Notes: generated by a model not told the origin, from the letters alone. A DNA stretch of 64,000 bases from Maratus speciosus (GCA_963932465.1 OZ010792.1:280099836-280163835), one strand, 5' to 3'; shown: positions 1 through 12,130, counted from the first letter of the stretch. A program made the numbers and translations.

Positions 1-1430
1 TGGAAGTGTTTTCTTTAATTAAGTTAAAGAAATGCAACATCACAAAGAAGAATGTTATGATAGAAAAACTCATCCAAATTTGGCATCATGACAACGAAAT
101 ACTAATTAATTGCCAAAAACTCATACAAAGTATGCCAAGACGTATCGAATCTTTAATAAAAAAAACAAGAGGATGCACATTAAATATAAAATGCATCAAT
201 ATTTTTTAAATGTATTATTTCTTTAATATAACAAGATTTTAATGTAAATTTCACAATTATTCTAATAATTTTCACACGTCTGTAGGATGTGTAAAGAATG
301 GAGGAATCTCATGATGTGACCCTGAGATATATCCCTAATCAGTTATAGTAGTTTTAATAGTTTCTTATTTACTTAAGGAGTCGGGCACTCTTTGAAGTAA
401 TAAAATACATGAAAAGGCGACCTCCATAATAATTGCAGTCACTCTATAACTGATTGACTTTTAATTATAAAATTTAACACACATATTAAGAAAGATTTAT
501 TTTATCAATTAAAGTTCTCAAAAAGTATACACATATATAAAGTTTTTAAATTTATTTTTATAGATAATACAATTTTTACGAATTAATTATTCTTGCATGT
601 ATTGCGCGCATGATTTGTCACATTTGAATTTTTTAAACAAAACAAGATTTTTTTTTATTAGTGGAGATATAATGTGTTTTAAAAATAATCTACAATGAAA
701 AAAAAAATTGTACATCCCGAGATTTTTTTCTTTTTTTGAGAAATTCGGAATGTGGAGTTTTTTTTTTTATACAAACGTAGTCATGAATTCTAAACTTCTT
801 ATTTGAGAGACATAAAAATAGTTTATTTTGTTCCTCTAATCGTTTAATGCATTCAGTGAAATTTTCGTGGAATTCTAGGTAACCATTTTTCAGAAATCGT
901 GTGCGCAATGATTAAAAATTAAGACAACCGTTTTGCAAAATTAACTTTAAACATTAAATCACCCCTTGCTCATACAGAAAAAGGTCAAAGTGTTTTAGAC
1001 ATAACTTCTCTTCTAGTGGGAGGAATTTTTGAATGGGTTTGTTTTAAAATGTTCCTAATAAATCATATTTAATTATATAAGCTATTAAAAAAAAATCAAA
1101 TTTTAAACACTTTAAAAGTTACCTGATCCCTTAATTCACCAAAAATTTCGAAATCATTGCATACTGCTACATATACAAAAAATATTGCATTTTCAACATC
1201 TGAATTTTTCTTTGAAATTGAAAAATGCGGCATGTTGTTGTCATACTCTTTTGCACGGACCGCTTTTTTTCCACATCTATATAAGACCATGATGAAAGCA
1301 ATCCATTATTTTTTTATGTTTCACATCCTTAGCAAGTGACGCACAGATCTTTAATGACCGATAGCAACATATCATTAAATATTTCAAGATTTTAAACAAG
1401 GAAGGAAAAGGCTATTTTCATTAGTATTTT
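1..1430. other. AT-rich DNA, nothing recognised
   Basis: No gene, RNA or terminal-repeat element could be recognised. Open frames on both strands are under 75 codons, start in low-complexity A/T runs and have no recognisable domain. Confidence 0.5.
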
Positions 1431-1439
1431 TTTTTTCAA

Positions 1440-1585
1440 TGGAGATATTAAATTTTTAGTTCGAACTAACTGATATGATAAGGTTCGAATTAACGAGCTA
1501 ATTTTAATAATAGTTCTAAAGCAAGTTTTTCGATACTTTATGTTTAGTTCGAATTAACTGATAGTTCAAATTATCGCGAGATCGT
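1440..1585. repeat. Cluster of TTCGAATTAACTGATA-type repeats
   Basis: Three to four variants of a TTCGAATTAACTGATA motif lie within about 140 bp. The wording resembles TIRs of pogo/Tigger-type MITEs, in which TTCGAATTAACGAG-like strings are common. No partner TIR or target duplication was found, so it is called only as a short repeat cluster. Confidence 0.35.
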
Positions 1586-2066
1586 CGTAATGCATTTACC
1601 GTAATTTTATAACGATTCTGATTTGCCTCATTTGGAGTTATAATATAGGTCTAACACAATATTCCAGACATTGTGGAAGTTCAAAGGGACTCCTATAGCA
1701 ACTAGCCGGTCATAACACAATTCTTATTTGATGTACTGTACGTGATCGGTATTTTAAATTGCTTAATAATGTATATAAATAGCCTCTCCGGCTTTTATTA
1801 GAAGGTGAAACTGTAAAATTTTACTTACCTGAGTATGATAAAAGTGCAGTTTTGGTCTAGTGATAGAGATAGGATGACTATTTGGATGGTTCTGGCTCCA
1901 CGCACAGAAAACTAATGAATCATAGCAAATATGAAGTAATGCGGTTGAAGAAATAGTATTTCAGAGAGATTGTGTGAATACCAGATTAAATTTAGACAAA
2001 GTATAACTTTTTCCACTCGACACGCAAGAATCTAATTTATTAGGCGTCTGAAGTACATATACAGGA

Positions 2067-2505
2067 TGCCCCGAAAAGTTGTGTAAAAACTTTAAGAGGG
2101 ATACAACATATTCCAACAAACATTTTTTGTTTAAAAAAACTAGGTTGCTATCCATAAATATCGAGTGTTTTACTCCAAGTTGAACCTTGATTTTCGTTTA
2201 TAACTTTAACAATAATGTAGATAATTTATTGAAATATTCAACAAAATAAGTTGCTGTGCGAGAATATCACTGGAATTGCGTTGTGTTTAGGTCAGTGGCA
2301 CCATACGTACTGTAAGCTACATTCTGAATTGCGGAGCATCTAGATTTAGATGAGTGTTGTTTGAACGCGGATCGTGAACATTTCCCAGCAAGTCTCGGGA
2401 AGTTATCACATTTCATTGAGAATAATGAAAGCTTGTTGCAAATATCATTGCAGCATCTTTATTGTTAAAGTTATGAACGAAAATTCGAGTTCGGTTTGGT
2501 TTAAT
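2067..2505. mobile_element. Foldback MITE with ~40-bp inverted arms, possible mariner-like end
   Basis: Arms at about 2175-2213 and 2460-2498 are inverted repeats (left arm contains TTTCGTTTATAACTTTAAC; right arm is its reverse complement with a few changes). Just outside the left arm, ACAGGATGCCCCGAAAAG at about 2066 resembles mariner-type TIRs (ACAGG-TG-CCC), but no matching right TIR was seen. The interior has no long open frame. Probably a non-autonomous foldback; the superfamily is uncertain. Confidence 0.45.
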
Positions 2506-2509
2506 TTTT

Positions 2510-4680
2510 TTTTTTTTAATTTTTAGTTTTTATGGATGCTTTAGTTCTTCTTGGATAAACACCAGAATGAGCCAATTTCATGATAAAAAGAAGTAACAAA
2601 ATCGAAGCATTTCTTCCAAATTTACTCGTTGATATTTACTAAATACTTTTTTCTGAAAGTCAGTTAATAAAAAATGACTATTTGTGGAAAATCCCTTATC
2701 ATTCAGCTGCTTTTAAAGAGCAACTAAAAATCAACTCGCTCTATCGCCGATATCTTTCTGCATTTCACGATATTTGACTGGATTTTTTTATGATTTACTT
2801 CATAGAGTTGACTATTAAATTATACAAAAAAACATGTTATGGAATATGTTGTATGTAAAACATGTTATCTTTCCCGCATGCGCAGAAAAATTATCTCATA
2901 CAACTGTTCATATTTCATAAAGTATTTAATATAGTGTTTATCTTCCATTTGCACTATATTGTTTCTACTACATTTTGCTAATTTTTCTGCAACTAGTGTT
3001 AAATTTGGTTGAAAACCCTGCTCGATATAAGCTACATGCAATAATATTTTGAACTTAAAAAAAAAAAAAAAAAAACTATATCTCCATGAATCTACGTGCT
3101 ATTCTTATACAAATCAGTAAACATGTTGTACAGTATCCACATAATTGTATTCTGCAGTAATAGATCATTTCGTGCATTTTAATTTACAGGGAGATCTCAA
3201 ATATTATTATTTTTCTTTGATTTTTTATTGACCCCCGAATTGTTCTCTTTATCAAATAGACGTTGATAAATATGAGGTCAAACACATTTTTTATAATCTT
3301 GAAGTTCCAGAAGAATTCGGGAAGTATATTTTTAAATATACGACAAAAGGTCTAAAATTGAAAGTGTCCGGTGATTAATGGCTATATAGTGTATAATCGT
3401 TGCAGAAATTTGTAGAGTCATTTAAAATTTTATAAAAATCGAATCAAAACATAAAAAGATATTAATAATAGTTTTCTTCATTCAATCAAATCCGTATGTA
3501 ATTAATTCAATGATATCCCGTGATAGGTAACGATTCTAGGTTGTCATTGTTACTACATTTTTAAGATGGAGTCACATTATTTCCGTATTACTGAATTTAA
3601 TATATATATATATATATTCGTAATAAATTTTGTATTCAGGCATTTTTGCAGAAGAGTGCAACAGCTATTGCACCCAGATCTGAATATTTATAAAACATAG
3701 TTATAGTACGAACGCAGCTCATTTGCCACGTTTGGCGTACATTATTTGACTTGTTAAAACCAACCTATACGATAAATATAATATCGTATTACTTTATTTT
3801 ACATATTACATAGTTTCGATTGCTATCTTAATTTAAAAGCGATTCTTGTCTCAGGATCGCAGTTTTGCTGCTCGCATCCGGAAATTCGGTTCAAAGCGTC
3901 AACTTTGACAGCATTTTCTGTAATATATTCTGATTTTACTCGAAAAACGGAAAAAAAATTCGACTCCATAACTTCTTAATAAGATCACCTGCTCAATTTG
4001 ATACATGAAAAATGAATTAAAAATGTATCAGAAAGTAGCCAATTTAGATTGGAGTACAGCCTTAGAATGGATCACATTACATGGATATTTTATTAATCGA
4101 TATAGCATTAAGCGGGATCCAAATGAAAAGCGGCTGGGCCCATTTCTTTTTCTTTTTAATAATTTCTCTATTTCACAACTTACAGCACTGGACCTGGCAA
4201 CTCAATCCAGGATTAAAGTCTCTTTTCAGAGAATTAATACACACATTTCAATCTAAACTTAAAACTCTTATCTTTTTATGCTAATGAGCTATTATGAAAG
4301 GAAACGGCACTGAAGGAACCCATACAAGTTAACAGAATGAATCTACAGTAGACTAGACTGCCCGATCATCCGGCACTCATAGGGCCAGGAGTATGCCAGA
4401 AAATCGAAATCGTTGGAAGATTTGGAAAACATTATCAAATGGATTTTTAACTGAACAAGCATTAATCTACTGTAATCAAAATTACGATAAATGATGTAAT
4501 TAGCTACTATAAGTACATGTTTTTATTGGTTATCATAAATACAGTGCACTTACTAAATTAAATATTTGTCATAATTAAGATAATTGCAAGAAAAAAAAGT
4601 GATTGATATATTTTCTTTTTATCTTTAATTGCGATTTCGCTTGCATCGAAATTTTGGATTTTACATAATAAAAGCACTTA
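2510..4680. other. Unassigned AT-rich DNA with small repeats
   Basis: Contains an A run near 3058-3076, a short TA microsatellite near 3600-3617, and about 50 bp near 3671-3720 that recurs inverted near 19030-19075 (shared core CGTTCGTACTATAACTA, with one change). Near 4345 the string ACAGTAGACTAGACTGCCCG resembles a pogo-type TIR start, but no right end was found. A reading frame at 4005-4256 (83 codons) has no recognisable domain and overlaps a second frame, so it is not called as a gene. Confidence 0.4.
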
Positions 4681-5206
4681 CATTATACAGGGTGTCCACG
4701 TATAACCTGACCGACCTAAACGTCAACCGTTCGCAACCGTTGGTCCTAGATGCATACTTCCATTTACAAAAATGGTTTAAATAAGGCAAAGAATTATTTT
4801 TAAAGCGATTTGAGTCAATAAAAACATTTCTTTAAAAATTACGAAATTTAAATTTTTATACGGTCCCCGGTCCTATAAGTTATATTTAGTAAAATTTTCC
4901 TGTTACACTGACAAGAAAGACAAAAAAGTGCCGTTATTCAACGATTAAAATTGACCGAGTAATAACTGTTTAAAGTCTGAGCATATTTTTTGCTGCAAAT
5001 TAAGAATCATTCACAAATTTAGTAGAAATATAATTTCGTCAGATATATTAAAAAAAATGGTTGGGAGTAAAATTAACATTGCAATATAAATTTGAAATCT
5101 TTAATCATTCTGACATATCAATGCAAAATATACAATTTGTAATAAACATATAAGAAAAAAAAATTTGTTAGATAAAATGATGAAAATTAACAGTTTTAGC
5201 TTTTGA

Positions 5207-5598
5207 TAATTGAAGAGCTAAGTGGAAGAACATGTTAAGTAGCAAAAATTACATTTGAAGAAATTTGATGTGAAAGTTTTTGTTGTCAATTTTACTGATT
5301 TATTTTCGGTTTGATACGATGTGTTTAAAATATTAAAGAGGTGTGGTACTAAAGTCTATCAAAAAAACTTATTCATATTTAATTTTTAAATATTAAAAAA
5401 TATTAATATTATTTGAATAATTAAATATTAAAATATTAAATATTAATGAATAATGTCTTAAATCTTCAAGGCTAAATAGAACTTTGGTATTTTAGCTTTA
5501 CCATGTGATAGAATACCTGATAACACCTTCGTCCAAAAGATAAAATAATGTTTAAGAAAATGTAGCATAACATGTTCTTCCACTCAGCTCTTCAATTG
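5207..5598. mobile_element. Foldback MITE nested in the 4.7-7.1 kb element
   Basis: Arms of about 35 bp (5209-5243 and 5561-5597) are inverted repeats sharing GAAGAGCT-AGTGGAAGAACATGTTA. The interior is AT-rich with no frame. It lies within the larger TIR element and so inserted later or belongs to its interior. Confidence 0.55.
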
Positions 5599-5611
5599 AT
5601 TCTTATGCATT

Positions 5612-6305
5612 CTGTACCGTGAAATCCGAAATTTACCTTCATTTTTTACCATCACGTAAAGATTTATTGCAAATCGTAAATTTTAAAGTTAAAAAAAAGA
5701 AAAAATATCGAAAATTTGATACTATAAAATAGATGTCATTGTTGTGTTTTTAACTTTTGATAATTTATTTTTATGTATTTTTTACCGCTGAATCGGTAAA
5801 TGACCTTCATTTTTAACCATCACGTCAGGATTTTTCGCAAATTGTAAATTTCAAAGTTAAAAAATTCAAAGTTAAAATTGAACCTCCTCCCCTGCCTCAT
5901 CGGAACCTTCAGCTGTTTAGCTGTAAGAATCCCAGTATAAGCCAAAAAATTGAATAAAATTATTGCATTAAATAAAATTAAATGAAATGAAAAAACTTTT
6001 ATATCTGTTTTATAGTATCAGATTTTCGCTATATTTTAACTTTGACATTTACGATTTGCAAAAAATTTCTAACGTGATGGTTAAAAATGAAAGTCATTTT
6101 TAGATTCAGTGCTAAAAAGTGCATAAAAAATCAATTATTTAAAGTTAAAAATACAGTCATCTCCTCTATTTTATAGTATCCGATTTTTGATATTTTTTAA
6201 CTTTGACAATTTATGATTTGCGAAAAATCATGGCATGATGGTTAAAAATTTAGGAAATTTTCGGATTCAGTGCTAAAAAATACATAAAAGTTAAAAAACA
6301 CAACC
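5612..6305. repeat. Inverted tandem repeat block
   Basis: The left half (about 5612-5880) holds two direct copies of a ~180-bp unit marked by ACCATCACGT and GCAAAT-GTAAATTT. The right half (about 6005-6305) holds two copies of the same unit in reverse complement, marked by ACGTGATGGTTAAAAATGA. The block is thus a palindrome of tandem repeats around about 5940. No coding potential. Confidence 0.65.
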
Positions 6306-7119
6306 ATCGCAGTGTTGTGTTATCTAATTTAAAACTTTTTCTTAAACTTCTTGGCGGCAATCTATCCGAAATTTTTGTGTTATCCTGTAAAATAAGATAA
6401 ATGGTAACCACCGAAAATCATAATATTAGATTGTCATCGGATTTATGTCAGTATCTAAAATTTAATCTCGATCAGATATTTGAAAGTGAGTTAAAGTTCT
6501 AGTACAAATTTTGAACTGGAAAAACATACATACGATCGTTGAGGCTAAATAAAAACTTTTGTTAAAATGTTAATTTTTATTAAAAGAAATCATGAAAAGA
6601 AACAGTCTCATATCCTTACAAAATAAAACATATGTTAAAATAAAATTATTTTCGTCGATCTGAAACTTAATAAAAGTTAACTCAATCGTAATGCTTGTAC
6701 GAGTTTTTCAAAGCGCAGATACACGTGAAATAAGTTCTTCGAATACTTTAAGCACTTGGTATATGACACCTCAAAGCATCTCGGAACTCATCTGTGTTCA
6801 GATGCAATAAAGTGGTATATGTCATGCATTTTTAAAGTTTCATGACTCGGTCAATTTTAGTGTTATATGAACGGGACTTTTTTTTGTCTTACTTGTCAGT
6901 TTAATAGGAAAATTTTACTAAAAATAACTTATGGGACTGGGGGACCGTAAAAAATTTAAATTTCGTAATTTTTTAATAAATGTTTTTCTTGACCCAAACC
7001 GCTTTTAAAATAATTATGTACCTTATTTAAACCATCTTTGTAATTGGAAATATGCATCTAAGACCAACGGTTACGAAAATAAATGTTGGTCAGGTTATAC
7101 GTGGATACACTGTATATGT

Positions 7120-7650
7120 TTCTTAATGATTTTTAAACCATTTTCGCAAGAGCAACGAGACTATATAGGGATGTTTGTAGGTGCGGATTCCTCGTGATTT
7201 CTGCAAATTCAAACCTGGTCAAACCTAGTCATACCTAACTCATTTTGTTCGTCAGACCTTTCCACTATAGATTTACATAAAATTTTTTCAATTCCGCGAT
7301 CACGGGTATTTTGATGCCACCGGCTCCCGCACTATGAGAAAACAGTTTTCATATAACATTGAAAGGCGAAGAGAAAAACATATACAAAATGATGAGTTTT
7401 CAGTTTTAAACCGGCGTGTAACCCGCACTTTTGCTGCACGTTATATGCTGGTTCTAAAAATGAAAGGTTAAAAATGAAGAAGAAAAAAAGATGATCATGT
7501 GAAACAAGAATTTTCTAATTTAATCAACATGCTATTTTTTTTTTTCATAAAAAAATTATTGTCGCTAGCGAATTACATGAAAAGTTATACTTATTAGACT
7601 TTATAATAATCTTTATTTTATTTTTTTGTTTTGCAATCCTCTCATGTTAG
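7120..7650. other. Unassigned AT-rich DNA
   Basis: No frame, tandem array or terminal repeat recognised between the two neighbouring elements. Confidence 0.4.
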
Positions 7651-7656
7651 TAGGAG

Positions 7657-8222
7657 AGCTGTTGAACATTTTTGAGTAGGTATTTGAGGCACCCTGAAAA
7701 TTTGTGCAACACTTCTTTTGTAATGCCTGAATACAAAATCGAATGTCTGGCTGAAGAATCGTGGCCCAAAAACTGTGCCAGACACGTGTCAAGTGCCATT
7801 TGGCACCTGACACGCGTCTGGCACAGTTTTTGTGCCGACTAAAGTGTCTGTCATTTTCAAAATATTTTTTTCTAAGCATAAATATTATTCTGCCTCAATC
7901 TCAGCGTGCCTCAAATACCTTTTTGGGGTAGTCAAAAAATGGCACTTGACACATGTCTGGCACAGTTTTTGGGCTGACTAAAGTGTCTGTCGTTTCAAAA
8001 TATCTTTTTCTAAGTATAAATATTATTCTGTCTCAATCTCAGCGTGCCTCAAATACCTTTTTTTGGGGTAGTCAAAAAATGACACTTGACACGTGTCTGG
8101 CACACTTTTTGGGCCACGATCCTTCAGCCAGACATTCGATTTTGTATTCAGCAATTACAGAAGAAGTGTTGCACAAATTTTCAGGGTGCCTCAAATACCT
8201 TCCCTAAAATGTTTAACAGCTC
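7657..8222. mobile_element. Foldback element with ~145-bp TIRs and internal 140-bp tandem units
   Basis: The outer arms (about 7657-7800 and 8078-8222) are inverted repeats starting AGAGCTGTTGAACATTTT and GAGCTGTTAAACATTTT, and both carry GGTATTTGAGGCACCCTGAA. The interior holds two direct copies of a ~140-bp unit (7801-7939 and 7940-8079), each starting TGGCAC-TGACAC and ending in GGGGTAGTCAAAAAA. A third copy is partial and merges with the right arm. Short open frames on both strands here are products of the repeat. Confidence 0.7.
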
Positions 8223-8224
8223 TT

Positions 8225-8700
8225 GGACTATGTATAAAATGTTATGTAATTACATGAATTAAAAGAAAACCCCAGTTAAGTTCGGTTTAGCCCTTTATGT
8301 TCCGACGAAACTTTTAAGTCCCATTAAAGCAAATGCAATATAAAATTAACTTAATTCGTCGACTAATAAAAGTATATGGTACTTTTCATACAAAATACTT
8401 TGCTGGATCACACTCAGTAAGCACAGTGAAACAGTCGAAGCTACATATTTTTAATGTGGTTATTTTCTCAACCATTTACATGGATTTAGCTTTTCTCCTA
8501 TTAAAAAATGTTTTACGAAAAATTTGCAACTACATATCACTTCGCAGTTACAAATAGGATCACAATACATTTATTAACCATGTGGTAAAGTGGTTATTGT
8601 CCTCTGTCAGTGTAGGAAATCAAAAACATATCTGAAGCGCTTTATTAGTTGAATCCCGCATTTTATTCGTGCTCTGATTGGTCTATACAGTAATCTGTAT
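8225..8700. other. Unassigned AT-rich DNA
   Basis: A 74-codon open frame (8333-8557, plus) has no recognisable domain. No repeats or RNA genes seen. Confidence 0.35.
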
Positions 8701-8912
8701 TTTCCCTTTACTTTCAACAGAGATGGATACTTCTGTTGCCACTATGACAAAAAAGTAATAAAAACTACAAAAAAAAATTAATAACTCCGAAACAAATTGA
8801 GATACAGCTTTCAAACAAATTGCATTTAAAAGTACATATTTTTTCTCTATAACGACGGTGTAAAAAGTAATATTGTGGGATGTTTAGAAGTTAAAAAATG
8901 AAATTTTATCTA
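8700..8912 (-). mobile_element. Fragment of the AATTCTG-hairpin Helitron-like family
   Basis: About 200 bp match, in the same orientation, the stretch near 25360-25560 of the minus-strand Helitron-like copy. Shared marks include CTTCTGTTGCCA, AACTACAAAAAAA-ATTAATA, CAAACAAATTGCATTTAAAAG and a ...GACGGTGTAAAAA stretch. Both family termini are missing, so this is a relic. Confidence 0.55.
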
Positions 8913-8914
8913 AA

Positions 8915-9105
8915 ATTGGTCCATGAATATTAATGTTTAATCCATGCCGTACGTAATGTATGACCAGCTCCGTAGAAGTTTAAAAATGTACAGTACCGAA
9001 AATTGTAAAACTGAAATTTCTTTTAAAATTTGTTCATGATGGGTCCAGGAATGTTAATGTTTAATCCATGGCGTACGTAATGTATGATCAACTCCGTGCG
9101 ATTTT
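8915..9105. repeat. Two-copy direct repeat (~118-bp period)
   Basis: AATGTTTAATCCATG-CGTACGTAATGTATGA occurs twice, about 118 bp apart, with matching flanks. The sequence is non-coding, and a homopolymer C run follows at about 9277. Confidence 0.6.
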
Positions 9106-9850
9106 TTATATCTTAAATTTTAGTCTTTGAAAAAATCATTTTCCAAATGGTCGTTGTAATTTGTTAAATTTCTTTTTTTATTATGATTTTTTACATTGCT
9201 CTTGTAAAAATTGTGAGTTTTCCATAGCAGTATTTTTTGTTAATTAATCTAATTATTCTTGTAACTATTTTACAACCCCCCCCCCCCTCCAACTACCGAT
9301 TTATTAAATCAGTTTTATTTCAAAATCTATCTAAAAATCACATTGTTATAAAATAAGCTGTTTGGGATATCTTCAGATATTAACAAAGATAATTACTGAA
9401 GAGGAGCAATTTTCTCATTTATAATGATTAAGCTATAAGCTCCTTCTTTGCAGAGAATGAGGTTATATGGTGTTTTATACAGCGAATACACCTAAAAATA
9501 GAAAAATAAAGTCTGAAAGTCTAGATAAGTGTTATACTGGATCGCGTTATAGACCAAGATATAAGGTATTTAGTATTTTTTCTATTAATGCATTTTGGGT
9601 TTTAATCTCAATATAGTTGATTGAATTGTATTTTTTTTCTTTTCGGATTTTTTGAATGAAACTCTATATTTACGATTCATTTTCTACATTTTTCTGGAAA
9701 AAATGCACCTTTTGTGACCATAAAGGCTGAAAATTAATAAAATTAAAAATATCATAATTCGGTAAATTTTTATGGTAGACTATGAATGTTTTATTGTTTT
9801 ATTTTTGCATCCACTTTTTCTAAATGTAACTTACATGAACCAAGTACATT

Positions 9851-10817
9851 TTACTTTCTTCTACCTTTACAAGAAGAAAGTATTGGATTCATGAAAAATT
9901 TCGACTTCCGGTTTTCGATGGATTTATACGTTTTAGAAGGTGCTGAACATGATTTGATGGTTTTTAGAAAATGTCTGTCTGTGAGTCTGTCTGTCACTCT
10001 GTCATTCTGTCGCTCTGTCACCCTGTGAGTCTGTATGTGACAAAACATTTGTGGGCGCTCTATCTCAAGAACTAATGCACGGAATTTCACAAAACTTTAG
10101 GCACAGTTAGACCTTCATATAAACTGGATCTGATTACTTTTTGGTGTAAATCGTCCAACAGGTTGCGCTGCTGTGCTGCATTTTCCCGATTTCGGCAATA
10201 GCTATATCTCAAGAACTAATGCACGGAATTTCATAAAACTTCAGATTCAGTTAGTCCTTGATATAATTTGCTGCTGATTACTTTTTGGAGAAAATCGCCA
10301 ACAGGTGACGCTGCTATGCTGCATAATTCATGATTATCGCAATAGCTGTATCTCAAGAACTAATGCACGAATTTTCATAAAACTTCAGATTCAGTTAGTC
10401 GCTGATATTATTCCGCTAATCCTTAGTATAAACAGGTCCTAATTAGTTTTTGGTGTAAAGCGCTCAACAGGTGGCGTGCTATGTGGAATTTTTTGCAATT
10501 TCCGCAATTACTCTTTCTCAAAAACTAATGCAAGGATTTTCACAAAACTTCAGATTCAGTTACAAGTTAACATAAGTTGTTGGCAATTAGATTTTGGTGT
10601 AAATCACCTAACCGGTGACACTGATATTCTGCATTTTGCATGACTGACACGATTTTAGCGATAGTCCTATCTCAAGAACTAATGCACGGAATTTCATATC
10701 GTTAGAATCCTCATGATGGGCATAGTTTGCCATTTAATTTTGGCACTGCATTAGAGAATTTTGAAGCATTAAAACGTATGAGATAGAAGAAAGTTTTGGG
10801 ATTGGCATATTCCACTA
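9851..10817 (+). mobile_element. Helitron-like non-autonomous element with tandem core (copy 1)
   Basis: The left end is ACTTTCTTCTACC followed by an inverted AGAAGAAAGTATTGGATTC. The right end is AGAAGAAAGTTTTGGGATTG, then a small hairpin (GGGAT...ATTCC) and CTAG before T at 10814-10817. Close to the left end is a CTGT-rich microsatellite (9972-10035). The core has four to five direct repeats of about 145-165 bp, each beginning CTATCTCAAGAACTAATGCA. Hairpin plus CTAG|T, lack of TIR-type duplication and an internal tandem block fit Helitron/Helentron-derived (HINE/DINE-like) elements. A second copy lies at 37371-38299. Open frames reading ...CLSVSLSV... come from the microsatellite and are not genes. 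Confidence 0.6.
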
Positions 10818-10819
10818 GT

Positions 10820-11890
10820 TACTGATATATTCAAGAAAAACTAAAAAAGACTTTAATATATTATCAGCTCTTTGAGAAAGAAGAATATCTAAAAGATTCC
10901 CGAAGTCGCCAAATTAGAGCTCATTGTATTACAAATGCAAACCTGAACCAATCTTTGTACACGTTTATTATTTTTGGCTTTTATTCTGCAATTCAGCAAT
11001 TAATATTTGAGTCTAATACTATTCACGACTAAATCTTCTGCCAGTAATTTTTTTTTAAAATCAGCGATTCTCACTTGAAAGGGTTCCCTTGTTAGATTAA
11101 TGAAGTTATGTTTTTCTGATTAGTAATTAATTAAAAAAGCGTTAACATTTTTTTACAAACACCATATGATGACATCGACTTTTTCAAGGAGAAAGCGGTC
11201 ATTCAGGATGACACGAAAGTTTTAATTGTCACAGAAGCCTTTCATGGCATATTTTTAAAAGTCAGCGCTTTAAGTACTTTTAATGGATGAATAATCTAAA
11301 CTGACTTAAACAAATGGCAGGATTGATTCTCGAAAATGGCTTGTAAAAAATTATTCTCGGTTATATGTATTTTTTTTTTTTTACTCTGCTCATACCCTGT
11401 TTCTTTTATTGACATGGACGAAACGACTTCGGTTGTATTCATAAGCTGCGGATTAGGAATACGCTACAAGGTAATGCGCGAACTTGCTGACTCTGCTACA
11501 AATTAAGGCTTCCCTGTGAAGCCCGACGAACGTTTCACAGTTCAAAAAAATAAAAATAAAAAAAGAGTTATCAAGCAGAGATAATTCCTTATTGAAAGAA
11601 CGTTCTAGAATCAATACATCAGGAAAAAAGATGACGCACTGATCCTTAATATGCGATTAACCGTACTAGGTTATTATTTTCTTTTTTATCAGATGTCAAG
11701 AAATTTTTTTCGTTTATTTGAACTCTTCTTGCCGAGAAGACCATCTTAATCACATTTAGAGACAGTTAGCCTGATTGATTTTGGGGAGATCTTACAAATT
11801 AATCTATATCCATTTATATATAGATATATATTTAAAAGAATTCAACTGTCGAAATACAACCTTGGACAAAAGTAATAAACCCCGCCCCCT
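10820..11890. other. Unassigned DNA
   Basis: Nothing recognisable, apart from a T run near 11371-11383 and a slightly GC-richer patch near 11410-11545 with no long frame and no splice-bounded open stretch that I can defend. Confidence 0.35.
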
Positions 11891-11906
11891 CACTCGTATT
11901 TTTAAT

Positions 11907-12130
11907 ATCTATATTATAAAACAAAAACACGTCCTTAAGCAACGCTGATGTCGTATCGACTAAGCAATCCATTTCCCTTTATTGCAAATTTAATTATTCC
12001 TAAACATTGCGTAATTTAAATGTTTACACCGTCAAATAAGGGGAAAAAATGTATTTTCAAATGCAATTTGTTTGAAACTGTATCTCAATTTACTGATTTT
12101 TCACGTTTTGTAAAATTATTTTCCAGCATG
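11907..12130 (+). mobile_element. Helitron-like 5' end (TCTATATTATAAAAC family, copy 1)
   Basis: It begins TCTATATTATAAAACAAAAA directly after an A, the expected A|TC start of a Helitron. The next ~200 bp resemble the sequence that follows the same start at 26665, including TCAAATGCAATTTGTTTGAAA and a ...CTGTATCTCAATTTA stretch. The 3' end was not identified. The adjoining ~172-bp array may be the internal tandem block of this element. Confidence 0.5.

Larger units (their letters stand above)
4686..7114. mobile_element. Long-TIR element, TACAGGGTGTCC family (copy 1, 2.4 kb)
   Basis: The ends are TACAGGGTGTCCACGTATAA and its imperfect reverse complement (...GTGGATACACTGTA). The inverted similarity reaches at least 270 bp inward, to about 4960 on the left and about 6840 on the right. 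TA-bounded TIRs with an ACAGGGTG start are typical of Tc1/mariner-like elements, but no transposase frame survives. The right arm also matches, in reverse complement, the left part of the elements at 35098 and 25770. The interior has been invaded by an inverted repeat (5207-5598) and by inverted tandem blocks (5612-6305). Confidence 0.7.

Noticed and set aside
1852..1915. tRNA-like A box (TGGTCTAGTGATAGAG) and B-box-like GGTTCTGGCTCC
   Set aside because: No cloverleaf can be drawn and the B box lacks the TTCGA core, so it stays below the level of a feature.
4005..4284. Two overlapping plus-strand frames of 83 and 67 codons
   Set aside because: Two phases open over the same DNA, with no domain and no conserved neighbours.
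9786..10028. Frames with CLSVSLSV repeats that look like a secreted repeat protein
   Set aside because: The CTGT microsatellite gives open frames in both directions; the DNA is part of a Helitron-like element.
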